The notes below the pieces were generated by a model. That model was given only the letters and a program-made list of their open reading frames with translations, ran no database searches and had not been told where the DNA came from. Shown here one piece after another: positions 51,887 through 59,922 of a stretch of 64,000 nucleotides of DNA. The DNA is from Arthrobacter sulfonylureivorans. Its GTDB lineage: Bacteria; Actinomycetota; Actinomycetes; Actinomycetales; Micrococcaceae. Numbering within the stretch: position 1 is the stretch's first letter; every line of letters begins with the position of its first letter. The stretch lies in the NCBI GenBank assembly GCA_004000035.1, contig RJAE01000002.1:496001-560000 (forward strand), read 5' to 3'. A program made the position numbers and the translations under genes.

Positions 51887-52192
51887 ATGGAAGTCACCCT
51901 TTTTGTTACCGACGTCGTACTCGCCTTCGTCCCCTTTGTGGTGCTGGTGTTCGGCCCCAAGCGGCGGCTCGACAGAGCCGTTGCACCGCGCCGCCGCCAC
52001 ACTTCCGGCTTAGCAGCTTACCGACGGGCCAGAAAGAAGGTGGCCCCGGAAATAGCGGGGGGTTCACTCCTTCCGCCTTCTCCGGGTGTCGGTGCAGGAA
52101 CCGGAACTCCGGTGAGACTGCGGGCAGCCCGGCGGCCCACTGGACCGAGGCCCCACCGGGCTCCCAAACGTCACTCCCGGGGACCGCGATGA
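51887..52192 (+). CDS. possible small membrane protein, 101 aa
   Basis: A frame with a good ribosome site (GGAG, 8 nt before ATG 51887). Its first 25 residues form one hydrophobic helix (LFVTDVVLAFVPFVVLVFG) followed by a basic stretch. The rest is Arg/Pro-rich and looks less like real protein, so the true product may be shorter or the frame broken. No homologue recognised. It is divergent from hmp across a 221-bp gap. Confidence 0.35.
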   Translation: MEVTLFVTDVVLAFVPFVVLVFGPKRRLDRAVAPRRRHTSGLAAYRRARKKVAPEIAGGSLLPPSPGVGAGTGTPVRLRAARRPTGPRPHRAPKRHSRGPR

Positions 52193-52347
52193 GGCCCTCG
52201 CGATGCCGTGGGCAGGATCGCCGCTGATTTTGCTCCAGCCGTTCGCAACTAGGTCGTGCCCGGTCCTCGGCTGCGCGGCTAGGACCCTCTCTTGCCGGAC
52301 CGGTAGCGCCCGGCGCCCTTGACCGCGCCTGCAACCCAAGAGTAAGT

Positions 52348-52389
52348 TGTATTCAACCGAAAGGTTGATCAAGGGAAGAGTTGAATACA
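52348..52389 (+). promoter_or_regulatory. inverted repeat at the arsR start, probable operator
   Basis: TGTATTCAAC and GTTGAATACA are perfect 10-bp arms 22 bp apart. The second touches the arsR GTG. A smaller TCAACC/GGTTGA pair lies inside (52353-52368). Confidence 0.65.
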
Positions 52390-52734
52390 GTGACAGATCG
52401 CAGCGACGAGGCACTCCTGGACCGGGCCTTCATGGCCCTGGCCGACCCGGCCCGCCGCCGCATCATCGCCCGGCTCAGCCGCGGACCGGCAACGGTCAAC
52501 GAGCTGGCCGAGCCCTTCGAAATCACCAAGCAGGCGGTCTCGAAGCACATCCAGGTCCTCGAGCAGGCGGAACTGGTCACCCGCACCCGGGATGCCCAGC
52601 GCCGGCCCGTCCACCTGAACGCCGCACGGCTCGAAGCGCTCACGGCGTGGATCGACCAGTACAGGTTGGTCCGCGAGGCGCAGTACCGCGGGCTGGATGC
52701 CGTGCTCAACCACCTATCCAAGGACAAAACATGA
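52390..52734 (+). CDS. ArsR family regulator
   Basis: A 114-residue winged-helix regulator (DRAFMALADPARRRIIARLSRGPATVNELAEPFEITKQAVSKHIQVLEQAELVTRTR). No Cys ligands are present, so it is of the metal-independent kind that often accompanies SRPBCC genes. GTG 52390 is preferred to TTG 52381 because AGGGAAGAG is then correctly spaced. Its stop overlaps the next ATG. The inverted repeat at its start suggests autorepression. Confidence 0.9.
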   Translation: MTDRSDEALLDRAFMALADPARRRIIARLSRGPATVNELAEPFEITKQAVSKHIQVLEQAELVTRTRDAQRRPVHLNAARLEALTAWIDQYRLVREAQYRGLDAVLNHLSKDKT

Positions 52735-53216
52735 GCAACGCACTCAAAGTCACCGTCCCGGACGGCGTCCCGTTCATCGAGACCGAACGAGAGTTCGACC
52801 ATCCGGTCGTCGAGGTCTTCCGCGCGCACAAGGACCCCGAGCTAATCAAGCAATGGCTGGGCCCGCGCGGCATGAAGATGGACATCGACCACTACGATTT
52901 CCGCTCCGGCGGCAGCTATCGCTACCTGCACACCGGCCCCGACGGCGTGCAATACGCCTTCACCGGCGTCTTCCATACAGTCCGCGAAAACGAGTTCGCC
53001 ATCCAGACGTTCGAGTTTGGCGGATATCCGGACGTTGTCAGCATCGAATTCATGACGTTCGAGGACCTCGGCAACGGGCGCTGCAAGCTGATCGGCCACT
53101 CCGTCTACCCCACGCTCGAGGCACGCGACGGCATGGCCCAATCCGGGATGGAAGGCGGCATGAGCGAGGGCTACGAGCGGCTGGACGAACTGCTCGCCGG
53201 CGTCCGAACCGCGTAA
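52731..53216 (+). CDS. SRPBCC/AHSA1 domain protein
   Basis: A 161-residue START-like protein of the AHSA1 group. The start is FIETEREFDHPVVEVFRAHKDPELIKQWLGPRGM, followed by a beta-rich stretch (GGSYRYLHTGPDGVQYAFTGVFHTV) and the C-terminal helix (GMSEGYERLDELLAGV). The fold forms a hydrophobic ligand cavity; the ligand is unknown. It is translationally coupled to the ArsR gene (ATGA), a widespread pair. Confidence 0.92.
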   Translation: MSNALKVTVPDGVPFIETEREFDHPVVEVFRAHKDPELIKQWLGPRGMKMDIDHYDFRSGGSYRYLHTGPDGVQYAFTGVFHTVRENEFAIQTFEFGGYPDVVSIEFMTFEDLGNGRCKLIGHSVYPTLEARDGMAQSGMEGGMSEGYERLDELLAGVRTA

Positions 53217-53240
53217 AAGCACGACAAAATCAATTCGGCG

Positions 53241-53272
53241 AAGGGGCCGGAGCCACGGGCTCCGGCCCCCTT
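53241..53272 (+). terminator. strong terminator after the arsR operon
   Basis: GGGGCCGGAGCC pairs perfectly with GGCTCCGGCCCC (12 bp, loop ACG). Only CCTTG follows, so it may rely on the stem alone. Confidence 0.8.
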
Positions 53273-53398
53273 GTCGCGCCCTTCGCCGCCCCCTACACCG
53301 TGCCCTTCGGCCGGACAGTCTTCCGCCCCCGCCGTTGGCGTCCTCGAGATTAGAAAGTATGCTGAGGATTCCCTGAAACCGAGACGGAAGGTGGTTCC

Positions 53399-53887
53399 AT
53401 GGCCAACGATGATGAAGGACGCAAGGAAGTCGCCAAGATCCTGAAGGACGCGGATATCTGCGTCCTCACCACGGTCAATGCCAGCGGCCAGCTGTTCAGC
53501 CGCCCGCTGGCGCTGCAGGGAGCCGAGTTCGACGGCGACCTGTGGTTCGTGACGCAGGATCCCTCGCCCAAAGCCGACGAAATCCGCGGCAACCCGCACG
53601 TCAATGTTTCGGTCAGCGGCTCGGACGGTTATCTGTCCCTCTCGGGCACGGCCCAGATCGTCCGCGACAAGGCGAAAATTGACGATCTGTGGGGCCCCAT
53701 GCTGGAACCCTGGTTCGAAAACGGCAAGGACGACCCGACCGTGGCCCTGATCCGGGTCGAGGCGCACACCGCTGAATACTGGAAGCCGGATTCCCCCAAG
53801 GTGGTCACACTGTTCAAGCTCGCGAAGGGGATGGTCACCGGGAAGCACGCCCGCGATATCGGCAAGAACGACGTCGTCGACCTTTAG
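53399..53887 (+). CDS. pyridoxamine 5'-phosphate oxidase-fold protein (general stress type)
   Basis: A 162-residue split-barrel flavin-binding protein. ADICVLTTVNASGQLFSRPLALQGAEFDGDLWFVT and GNPHVNVSVSGSDGYLSLSGTAQIV are the two halves of the PPOX-fold core of the general stress protein 26 group. These bind FMN or F420 and reduce unknown stress products. GGAAGGTGG precedes ATG 53399. It is 57 bp upstream of the membrane protein on the same strand. Confidence 0.88.
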   Translation: MANDDEGRKEVAKILKDADICVLTTVNASGQLFSRPLALQGAEFDGDLWFVTQDPSPKADEIRGNPHVNVSVSGSDGYLSLSGTAQIVRDKAKIDDLWGPMLEPWFENGKDDPTVALIRVEAHTAEYWKPDSPKVVTLFKLAKGMVTGKHARDIGKNDVVDL

Positions 53888-53943
53888 TGCGGCTCCGGCC
53901 GCACGGCACCACGCACCACGCACACACACTAGAGGAGTCATCA

Positions 53944-54630
53944 ATGTCCGGGAATCTCTTGGCCCGTTCTGTGCACGATCTTACTGCCGCCGCCTGGTTC
54001 GGCGGTTCACTGATGGGCGCTGTGGGCTTGAACGGAGCGGCCGCTGCCGCCAAGGACCCGCGCGAACGCACCCGACTGTCCAGCGCCGGATGGATGAAAT
54101 GGGCGCCGGTCCAGACCGCTGCTTTCGCGGCACACCTTGCTTCCGGCGTGCCCTTGCTGATGGGCAATAAGGGCAGGATGCTCAAGCAGGAAGGGGTCAT
54201 GCGGTACACCGTCATCAAGAGCGCCGTTACCTTGGCGGGTGCGGCCGTCACCCTATACGCAGGCGTACTGGGCAAGAAGGTGGAACGGCTGTCCGAGGAG
54301 GGAGCCCAGGGCGCCACCGAGCCCTCCCCCTCGGCGTCGCCGGAGCTGAAATCCGCGCAGGTCCAGCTCAAGGCCCTGCAGTGGACCATCCCCGCCTTCG
54401 CCGGCGCCGTCATCGTCCTGGGCGCCAAGCACGGCGAGATGCAGCGGCCCACCAACTTCATCGAGGGCCTGCTGAACCACCAACTGGCTGGCTCCCGAGG
54501 CAGCAGAACTGGCTCCCGGTCCGGCGTCCTAGGCTCCGGACTCGGGGTTCGGCGCCATTTGTGCCACGCTGGTGCAGCGGCGGCACTGCGAATCGTTCCT
54601 GGTGCTGTCGGAAAACATGCCCGTCGTTGA
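53944..54630 (+). CDS. hypothetical membrane protein with an altered C-terminus
   Basis: A 228-residue protein. About 175 residues (SVHDLTAAAWFGGSLMGAVGLN, then GWMKWAPVQTAAFAAHL, LMGNKGRMLKQEGV, VQLKALQWTIPAFAGAVIVLG) look like a conserved actinobacterial membrane protein of unknown function with four helices. After NFIEGLLNHQLAG the sequence becomes Ser/Arg/Gly-rich and loses coding character. At the same place another frame becomes protein-like (see 54533-54688). This points to a frameshift or fusion near 54490-54540. GAGGAG precedes ATG 53944. Confidence 0.7.
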   Translation: MSGNLLARSVHDLTAAAWFGGSLMGAVGLNGAAAAAKDPRERTRLSSAGWMKWAPVQTAAFAAHLASGVPLLMGNKGRMLKQEGVMRYTVIKSAVTLAGAAVTLYAGVLGKKVERLSEEGAQGATEPSPSASPELKSAQVQLKALQWTIPAFAGAVIVLGAKHGEMQRPTNFIEGLLNHQLAGSRGSRTGSRSGVLGSGLGVRRHLCHAGAAAALRIVPGAVGKHARR

Positions 54631-54688
54631 CAACGACGGCGTGCACCTCCGCGCGGGATTCACCCGCCACGACATCCGGCTGAGTTAG
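54533..54688 (+). pseudogene. remnant C-terminal coding fragment in another frame
   Basis: A frame opening after TAG 54530 and ending at TAG 54686. It codes APDSGFGAICATLVQRRH, then CESFLVLSENMPVV and DNDGVHLRAGFTRHDIRLS. The composition is protein-like and unlike the overlapping C-terminus of the membrane protein. There is no good start or ribosome site, so it is read as the tail of a broken gene. Family not recognised. Confidence 0.35.
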
Positions 54689-54977
54689 GCACGCCTGCTG
54701 GCCCGGCCGGCCCTTCATTGCTGAAACCCAACGCGGCGGCAGATAATCTTCACCGGGCATCGAGTGGAGAAAAGTGGCTGCTTCCGGGGCCGGGTGACAG
54801 CCATTTTCAGCCAGTGGATGGTCAACACGTTTGGCTCGCGAGCCGGCCACGCCGGACGGCCCGCGATCATCAGCGTAGCGCGGAGAGTCAGCGCGGATAG
54901 CTTGCATATCACAGCTACCATTGGTGAAACGAAAGTATCAGACGGCAGAAGTGGGGGAACGGCATGCCGGCAGTATC

Positions 54978-57290
54978 ATGACGGCCGCCACCAAAGCGGC
55001 GGTCGCTTTGTCGTGGGCCGCCATCGCCGGCGTTTCAGCCGCCGGGCTGCTGGTACTGGTGCAGGTCGTTGCCGCCTCGTTCGTCGCGCCGCCCCGCCTC
55101 AGCCTGGTGGCCGCTGTTTCCGTGGGGGTCCTGGTCTTGGCCTGGCACCTCCGCGTGGATACGCCCCTGATGCGGCGCCAGACCACTGCGGCGATGACCG
55201 CCGTCGTCATCGTCTGCAACGACCTCACCGCGCCACTGCACCAGACGGTGGCGGTGGTGGGAGTAGGACTGCTGGCCACCCGCGTGGTGTTCCGGCGGTT
55301 CCGGTGGGCCGACCTGTATTGGTTCATCAGCCGCCTGCTTGCCGCCGCCATCCTGGTGGCGGTGTTTCAGGATGCCCAGGCTGCGGGCATTTTCTGGCCG
55401 GTCGCGCTGCTGGCCGGCTGGCTTGCCTTCTTCCTCACCGCGATTGCGGTCGAGGGCGCCTTCACCACGTCGTCGAAACGGCGCAGCACGTTCCGCAACG
55501 GCATCGGCTGGCCGCCGGCGCTCGGCACGCTGGCGATCAACCTTCTCCTCTGCTTGGCCGGGCAGCACGCCGCGATGCAGTTCCACCGCGAAGGCGTCCA
55601 AGCGTTCTTCCTGGTCCTTGCTTCCGTCTTGGCGCTGGCCGTGACCGGCTGGCTGCGCAACCGGGACCTGCGCCGCCGGCTCACCGGCCTGGTGGACGCC
55701 TCGCTGGAGCTGCCCTGGAATCCGGATGGGCTCGACAAGACCCTACTTGCCGCCGCCAGCGCCTCTGTGCGGGCGGACAAGGTGGCGCTGCAGCCCGAGG
55801 CTCCGTCGGACAAGGAGATTGGCGTTCGGATGCGCCGCTGGGACGACGGCGACAACTATCTGGTGGCCTCCCGGAACGGCGGCGCCCAGTTCACCGAAGA
55901 AGACGAGCAGGTGCTCGACGCGCTGGCGCACGTGGGCAGCATTATGGTCCGGCACGATGAACTGGTGCACGAGCTGCGGCTTCAGGCGGACACGGATGCA
56001 TTGACCGGCCTGGGCAACCGGCGCACGCTCTGGCACCGGCTGGCCGAGATCAATACCGGCCGCGGGCCCGGCGAGGCCATCGCCGTGGTCTATCTTGACC
56101 TGGACGAGTTCAAGGCCGTCAACGACCAGCACGGCCACGACGTGGGTGACCTGCTGCTGACCGCCACCGCGCAGCGCATCCGCTCGGAGATCCGAGAGGA
56201 AGACGTGGCCGCGCGCATCGGCGGCGACGAATTCGTCGTCGTGCTCCGCGACGTTGGCACCGAGGCGGACGCCCGCGTGGCCGCCGAGCGCATTGCTGCC
56301 ACGATCGCCCGGCCGCTCACCGCCCGCGGCAGCACACTGCAGGTCCAAGCCAGCGTCGGCGTGGCCTACTCCGGCCGTCCGGCGAAGGACATCGAGGAGC
56401 TGCTGCGGAACGCTGACGCCGGCATGTACGGGGCCAAGCGGCTGCAGCAGCGGCTGCGTGAGAGCGGGCGCTCCGGTTCCGGAACCAGCCTGGCTGTGGC
56501 CGTGGAGCGCGGCATCCGGCGGCACCGGCTGCGGGTGGCGCTGCAACCCATCATCGCCCTGGACCTGGACGCGATCGTGGGCTTCGAGACTCTGGCCCGC
56601 TACGAAGACGAGGAACTGGGCAACATTCCGCCGGACCAATTGGTGGAGGAAGCGAACCGGCTGGGCTTGCTCAACGAGCTGACCATTCAGGTCATCGACG
56701 GTGCGGCCGCCGCGATGGAGCGGGTGTGCCAGATCAGCGACCTGCGCTCCATCTCCGTCAACGTGGAGCTGGGCCAGCTCACCCCCGGTTCCACCGTGGT
56801 GGATCGTCTGCGCCGGATGCGCGCCGAAGGGCCGGAGCTGAACATCATCATCGAGCTAACCGAGAACTCACTGGACACCTTGACCGAGGAGTGCCGGTTC
56901 ATGCTGGCCCAGCTTCGCAGCGAGGGCTTTAAGATCGCCGTGGACGACTTCGGCTCCGGCTACTCGTCCATGAACTCGCTGACCGAGTTCGCCTTCGACA
57001 TCGTCAAGGTGGACCGCTCGCTGGTCAGCGGCCAGGACGGCAGTGCCCGGAACATCGTGGTCAGCCACCTGATCGCCATGTTCACCGCGCTGAAGGCGGA
57101 CGTGGTGATCGAGGGCATCGAGACCGAAGAGGCCGTGGAATGGCTGGCCGGCTGCCCGGACCTGAACGTACAGGGCTTCTACTTCGGCCGGCCCATGTGG
57201 CCGGACGAGCTCATCGCCCGGCTGGAAACCTCTGGCAAGGCAGCGCGTCCGGCGTCGGTATTGGATGCCAGCCCCGCCATGGCGGAATAA
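54978..57290 (+). CDS. membrane GGDEF-EAL protein (cyclic-di-GMP synthesis and breakdown)
   Basis: A 770-residue protein. About seven transmembrane helices fill residues 8-220, followed by a linker with a possible GAF-like part. The GGDEF domain carries ARIGGDEFVVVL (GGDEF at 415-419), with a REED inhibitory site five residues before it. The EAL domain starts with ETLAR (Glu537) in place of EAL and keeps NVE, ELTEN, DDFGSGYSSM, KVDRSLV and EGIETEE. Both activities therefore look possible. The start at ATG 54978 lacks a clear ribosome site. It probably adjusts c-di-GMP in response to a membrane signal. Confidence 0.9.
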   Translation: MTAATKAAVALSWAAIAGVSAAGLLVLVQVVAASFVAPPRLSLVAAVSVGVLVLAWHLRVDTPLMRRQTTAAMTAVVIVCNDLTAPLHQTVAVVGVGLLATRVVFRRFRWADLYWFISRLLAAAILVAVFQDAQAAGIFWPVALLAGWLAFFLTAIAVEGAFTTSSKRRSTFRNGIGWPPALGTLAINLLLCLAGQHAAMQFHREGVQAFFLVLASVLALAVTGWLRNRDLRRRLTGLVDASLELPWNPDGLDKTLLAAASASVRADKVALQPEAPSDKEIGVRMRRWDDGDNYLVASRNGGAQFTEEDEQVLDALAHVGSIMVRHDELVHELRLQADTDALTGLGNRRTLWHRLAEINTGRGPGEAIAVVYLDLDEFKAVNDQHGHDVGDLLLTATAQRIRSEIREEDVAARIGGDEFVVVLRDVGTEADARVAAERIAATIARPLTARGSTLQVQASVGVAYSGRPAKDIEELLRNADAGMYGAKRLQQRLRESGRSGSGTSLAVAVERGIRRHRLRVALQPIIALDLDAIVGFETLARYEDEELGNIPPDQLVEEANRLGLLNELTIQVIDGAAAAMERVCQISDLRSISVNVELGQLTPGSTVVDRLRRMRAEGPELNIIIELTENSLDTLTEECRFMLAQLRSEGFKIAVDDFGSGYSSMNSLTEFAFDIVKVDRSLVSGQDGSARNIVVSHLIAMFTALKADVVIEGIETEEAVEWLAGCPDLNVQGFYFGRPMWPDELIARLETSGKAARPASVLDASPAMAE

Positions 57291-57299
57291 CGACGGCGG
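57290..57299 (+). repeat. ACGACGGCGG core, copy 7
   Basis: The last base of the TAA stop of the GGDEF-EAL gene is the first base of the core, the same arrangement as copy 1. Confidence 0.6.
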
Positions 57300-57352
57300 A
57301 GCTCACCTCCCGCGTCGGGCTGGCACTTCTGCGGCCCACGCCCTCCGTGCGC

Positions 57353-57835
57353 TTAGCTCACAGCTTGCTTGACCAACTCGGCAACCCTCGCTGCCCCGGC
57401 CTCACTCATTTGCGTCAACGCGAAGGACGTCGGCCACAGGCCATCGTTCTCGTCAAGATTGGCCTCCTCATTGAAACCGAAGGTCGAATAGCGGACTTTG
57501 TCCGCCTGCCCGCTCCGGAAGAAGCACACCACTTTCCCGGACCTGGCGTAGGCGGGCTGGCCGTACCACAGCTTGGGCAGCAGCTCTGGAGCTGCAGCGG
57601 TCACGATGTTGTGGAGGCGCTCCGCGATAGCGCGGTCCGGCAGCGGCATCTCCGCGATCTTCGCCAGCACGGCCGCCTCATCAGCTGCGGCTTTTTTCGA
57701 TCCATTGCCGCGGCGTGAGGCTGCTTTCAGCTCTGCGGCGCGCTCCTTCATGGCGGCGCGTTCCTCTGGCGAGAAGCCCTCTGCAGAGGACGCGCTGTCG
57801 TTCTTCTTTTCGCTGGCTGTCGGATTAGGGCTCAT
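57353..57835 (-). CDS. DUF1801 family protein
   Basis: A 160-residue protein. The C-terminal 100 residues form the DUF1801/YdhG-like fold (ERLHNIVTAAAPELLPKLWYGQPAYARSGKVVCFFRSG). The N-terminal 60 residues are charged and helical (SPEERAAMKERAAELKAASRRGNGSKKAAADE). Sometimes annotated as an iron chaperone, but function is not established. GAGGAAG precedes ATG 57835. It is 54 bp downstream of idi on the same strand. Confidence 0.82.
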   Translation of the reverse strand: MSPNPTASEKKNDSASSAEGFSPEERAAMKERAAELKAASRRGNGSKKAAADEAAVLAKIAEMPLPDRAIAERLHNIVTAAAPELLPKLWYGQPAYARSGKVVCFFRSGQADKVRYSTFGFNEEANLDENDGLWPTSFALTQMSEAGAARVAELVKQAVS

Positions 57836-57889
57836 CGTGTTGCTTCCTCTTCCAATTGTTAGGGCGCGGACGCCATGTTGCGAACCGGC

Positions 57890-58420
57890 TCAACTCAGCT
57901 GCTCCAAGGCCTGGAGTTGCAGCACGATCCACGGGCTGAATGCCCAGGGCGCGGCAGTTGCGGCGGTTTGCAGGTCGGACGGGCGAACCCAGCGGTACTC
58001 GGCCACTTCGTCTTCCCGCGGATCGGGTTCTCCCACCGCCAGCGCGGTGTAGACCGGGCAGAACTCGTTCTCCACGATTCCGGAAGCGTCTACGGCCCGG
58101 TAGCGGAAGTCCGGCAGCACCAGCTTCAGGTCTTCGAGTTCCAGCCCCAGCTCGTAGCGCACGCGGCGGCGCACGGCGTCGGCTATCTCCTCCCCCGGAG
58201 CCGGGTGGCCGCAGGCGGAGTTGGTCCACACGCCCGGCCAGGTCAGTTTGTTCAAGGCGCGCCGGGTGACCAGCACTCGGCCTTCGGCGTCGGAAATGTG
58301 GCAGGAGAACGCCAGGTGCAGTGGCGTCTCCCCCGTATGGACCTCGGCCTTGTCGGCCACGCCGGACGGCTTCAGGTGCTCGTCCAGCAGTACCACCTGT
58401 TCGGTCTGATTAGCCATCAT
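57890..58420 (-). CDS. idi: isopentenyl-diphosphate delta-isomerase, type I
   Basis: A 176-residue Nudix-like isomerase that interconverts IPP and DMAPP for isoprenoid synthesis. The catalytic Cys70 is in WTNSACGHPAPGEE and the acidic metal/active-site Glu in IVENEFCPVYTA. The N-terminus VVLLDEHLKPSGVADKAEVH and TPLHLAFSCHI fit type I enzymes. Two Met codons open it; either may be used. No other isoprenoid gene is near. Confidence 0.95.
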   Translation of the reverse strand: MMANQTEQVVLLDEHLKPSGVADKAEVHTGETPLHLAFSCHISDAEGRVLVTRRALNKLTWPGVWTNSACGHPAPGEEIADAVRRRVRYELGLELEDLKLVLPDFRYRAVDASGIVENEFCPVYTALAVGEPDPREDEVAEYRWVRPSDLQTAATAAPWAFSPWIVLQLQALEQLS

Positions 58421-58587
58421 GCGGGCCCGCCGGATCCGGGCCGCTGCCTTGAGCGCGCACAGCGGTCAGTCATCGTCATACCAGCCATCTTACGGAGCAG
58501 ATTCAACATACTCGAAAGAGCAATGACAACAGCCGCTCAGTGCCTGGCTGCGCGTAGCGCCCGCAAGACAAAGCAGTCGTTGACCGA

Positions 58588-58608
58588 TATCATCGTCACA
58601 TGACGATG
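58588..58608 (+). promoter_or_regulatory. leaderless promoter with operator over the start codon of the metal sensor
   Basis: TATCAT (58588-58593) ends 6 nt before ATG 58600, with AAGACA 17 bp upstream as a weak -35. The palindrome CATCGTCA CA TGACGATG (58591-58608, perfect 8-bp arms) covers the -10, start point and first codons. Confidence 0.65.
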
Positions 58609-58977
58609 CAACGGGAACGCACTGTCGGCCGGACTGGTGACTTGGCGCCGGCGGCTGCTCTGTTCCACAGCCTTTCGGACCCCACCCGGCTGACCATCCT
58701 GCAGCACCTGACCACTGGGGAGCACAGGGTCCGCGACCTGACCGAGCATCTGGGCCTGGCCCAGTCCACGGTCAGCGCGCATCTTGCGTGCCTGAACGAC
58801 TGCGGCCTGGTCGCCTCGCGCCCGGTGGGTCGGGCTTCGCTTTACTCGCTGACCACCGAGCCCGAACTGTTGGCAGCACTATCTGCCGCGGAGCGTTTGC
58901 TTGAAGCGACGGGCTACGCCGTCGAACTGTGTCCCACGGTCAGCGGAAGCCGGGCCACCACGGAGGCACCCGCATGA
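58600..58977 (+). CDS. ArsR/CmtR-like metal-sensing repressor
   Basis: A 125-residue ArsR-type regulator. The recognition helix region LTEHLGLAQSTVSAHLACLNDCGLV includes Cys64 and Cys68, spaced as in the CxxxC cadmium/lead site of CmtR, and a third Cys111 lies in the C-terminal ELCPT. This fits a Cd/Pb/Zn sensor. The gene seems leaderless, with a palindrome over its start. It is translationally coupled (ATGA) to a CDF efflux gene, which fits release of repression when metal binds. Confidence 0.9.
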   Translation: MTMQRERTVGRTGDLAPAAALFHSLSDPTRLTILQHLTTGEHRVRDLTEHLGLAQSTVSAHLACLNDCGLVASRPVGRASLYSLTTEPELLAALSAAERLLEATGYAVELCPTVSGSRATTEAPA

Positions 58978-59885
58978 GCGGTCATCATCACCATGCCGGA
59001 CCGACCCACCGGGGCCGGCTGGCCATAGCCTTTGCCATCACCGCTGCCATCCTGATTGCCGAAGTGATCGGTGCCTTCGTCACCGGAAGCCTTGCGCTGC
59101 TGGTGGACGCCGGACACATGCTGACCGACGCCGGCGGCCTCCTGATTGCCTTGATGGCGGCGTCGCTGATGATGCGGCCGCACACGCCGCGCCGGACCTG
59201 GGGCTACCTGCGGATGGAAGTGCTGGCAGCTGGTGCGCAGGCCGCGATCCTGCTGGCGGTGGGAATCTACGCGCTGGTCGAGGGAGTCCAGCGGCTGTTC
59301 GCTCCGCCCGAAGTCAACGCGGAAGGCCTGCTGATTTTCGGCATAATCGGCTTGCTGGGAAACATTGCGTCCATGCTGGTACTGAGCGCCGGCCGGAATG
59401 CCAACCTCAACCTGCGGGCGGCGTTCCTCGAAGTGGTCAATGATGCCCTCGGCTCGGTGGCCGTGATCGCCAGCGCCGTCGTCATCGCCGCCACCGGGTG
59501 GACCCAGGCGGATGCCTTGGCCGCCATGCTGATTGCGCTGCTGATTGTGCCCCGGACCATCAAGATCCTGCGGGAAGCCGGCAGCATCCTGCTGGAAACC
59601 GCGCCGAAGGGACTCGATCTGGAGGACGTCCGCCAGCACATCCTGGAAGTGCCGCATGTGCTGGCCGTGCATGACCTGCACGCGTCACGGATCTCATCGA
59701 ACATTCCGGTGCTCAGCGCGCATGTGGTGATCGAGGATTCCTGTTTCGTGGACGGCCACGCCCCCCAGGTGCTGGACCAGCTCCAGCAGTGCGTCGCCGA
59801 GCACTTTGTGGTCAGCGTGGAACACTCCACGTTCCAACTGGAGCCTGCCGGGCATCTGGAGCACGAGCACCCCGCCCACGACTGA
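58974..59885 (+). CDS. cation diffusion facilitator (Zn/Cd efflux, CzcD-like)
   Basis: A 303-residue CDF transporter with six helices. The N-terminus GHHHHAGPTHRGR is His-rich. The helix 2 metal site is in LVDAGHMLTDAGG (HxxxD) and the helix 5 site in VVNDALGSVAVI. The C-terminal cytoplasmic domain has the usual ferredoxin-like fold and a terminal HLEHEHPAHD. These exchange Zn2+ or Cd2+ for protons. ATG 58974 overlaps the repressor stop and follows GGAGG. A fragment of a second CDF gene lies at 61202. Confidence 0.94.
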   Translation: MSGHHHHAGPTHRGRLAIAFAITAAILIAEVIGAFVTGSLALLVDAGHMLTDAGGLLIALMAASLMMRPHTPRRTWGYLRMEVLAAGAQAAILLAVGIYALVEGVQRLFAPPEVNAEGLLIFGIIGLLGNIASMLVLSAGRNANLNLRAAFLEVVNDALGSVAVIASAVVIAATGWTQADALAAMLIALLIVPRTIKILREAGSILLETAPKGLDLEDVRQHILEVPHVLAVHDLHASRISSNIPVLSAHVVIEDSCFVDGHAPQVLDQLQQCVAEHFVVSVEHSTFQLEPAGHLEHEHPAHD

Positions 59886-59922
59886 AAGCCCGCGGCTGAA
59901 AGCCACCGCCCGCAACTACCGG

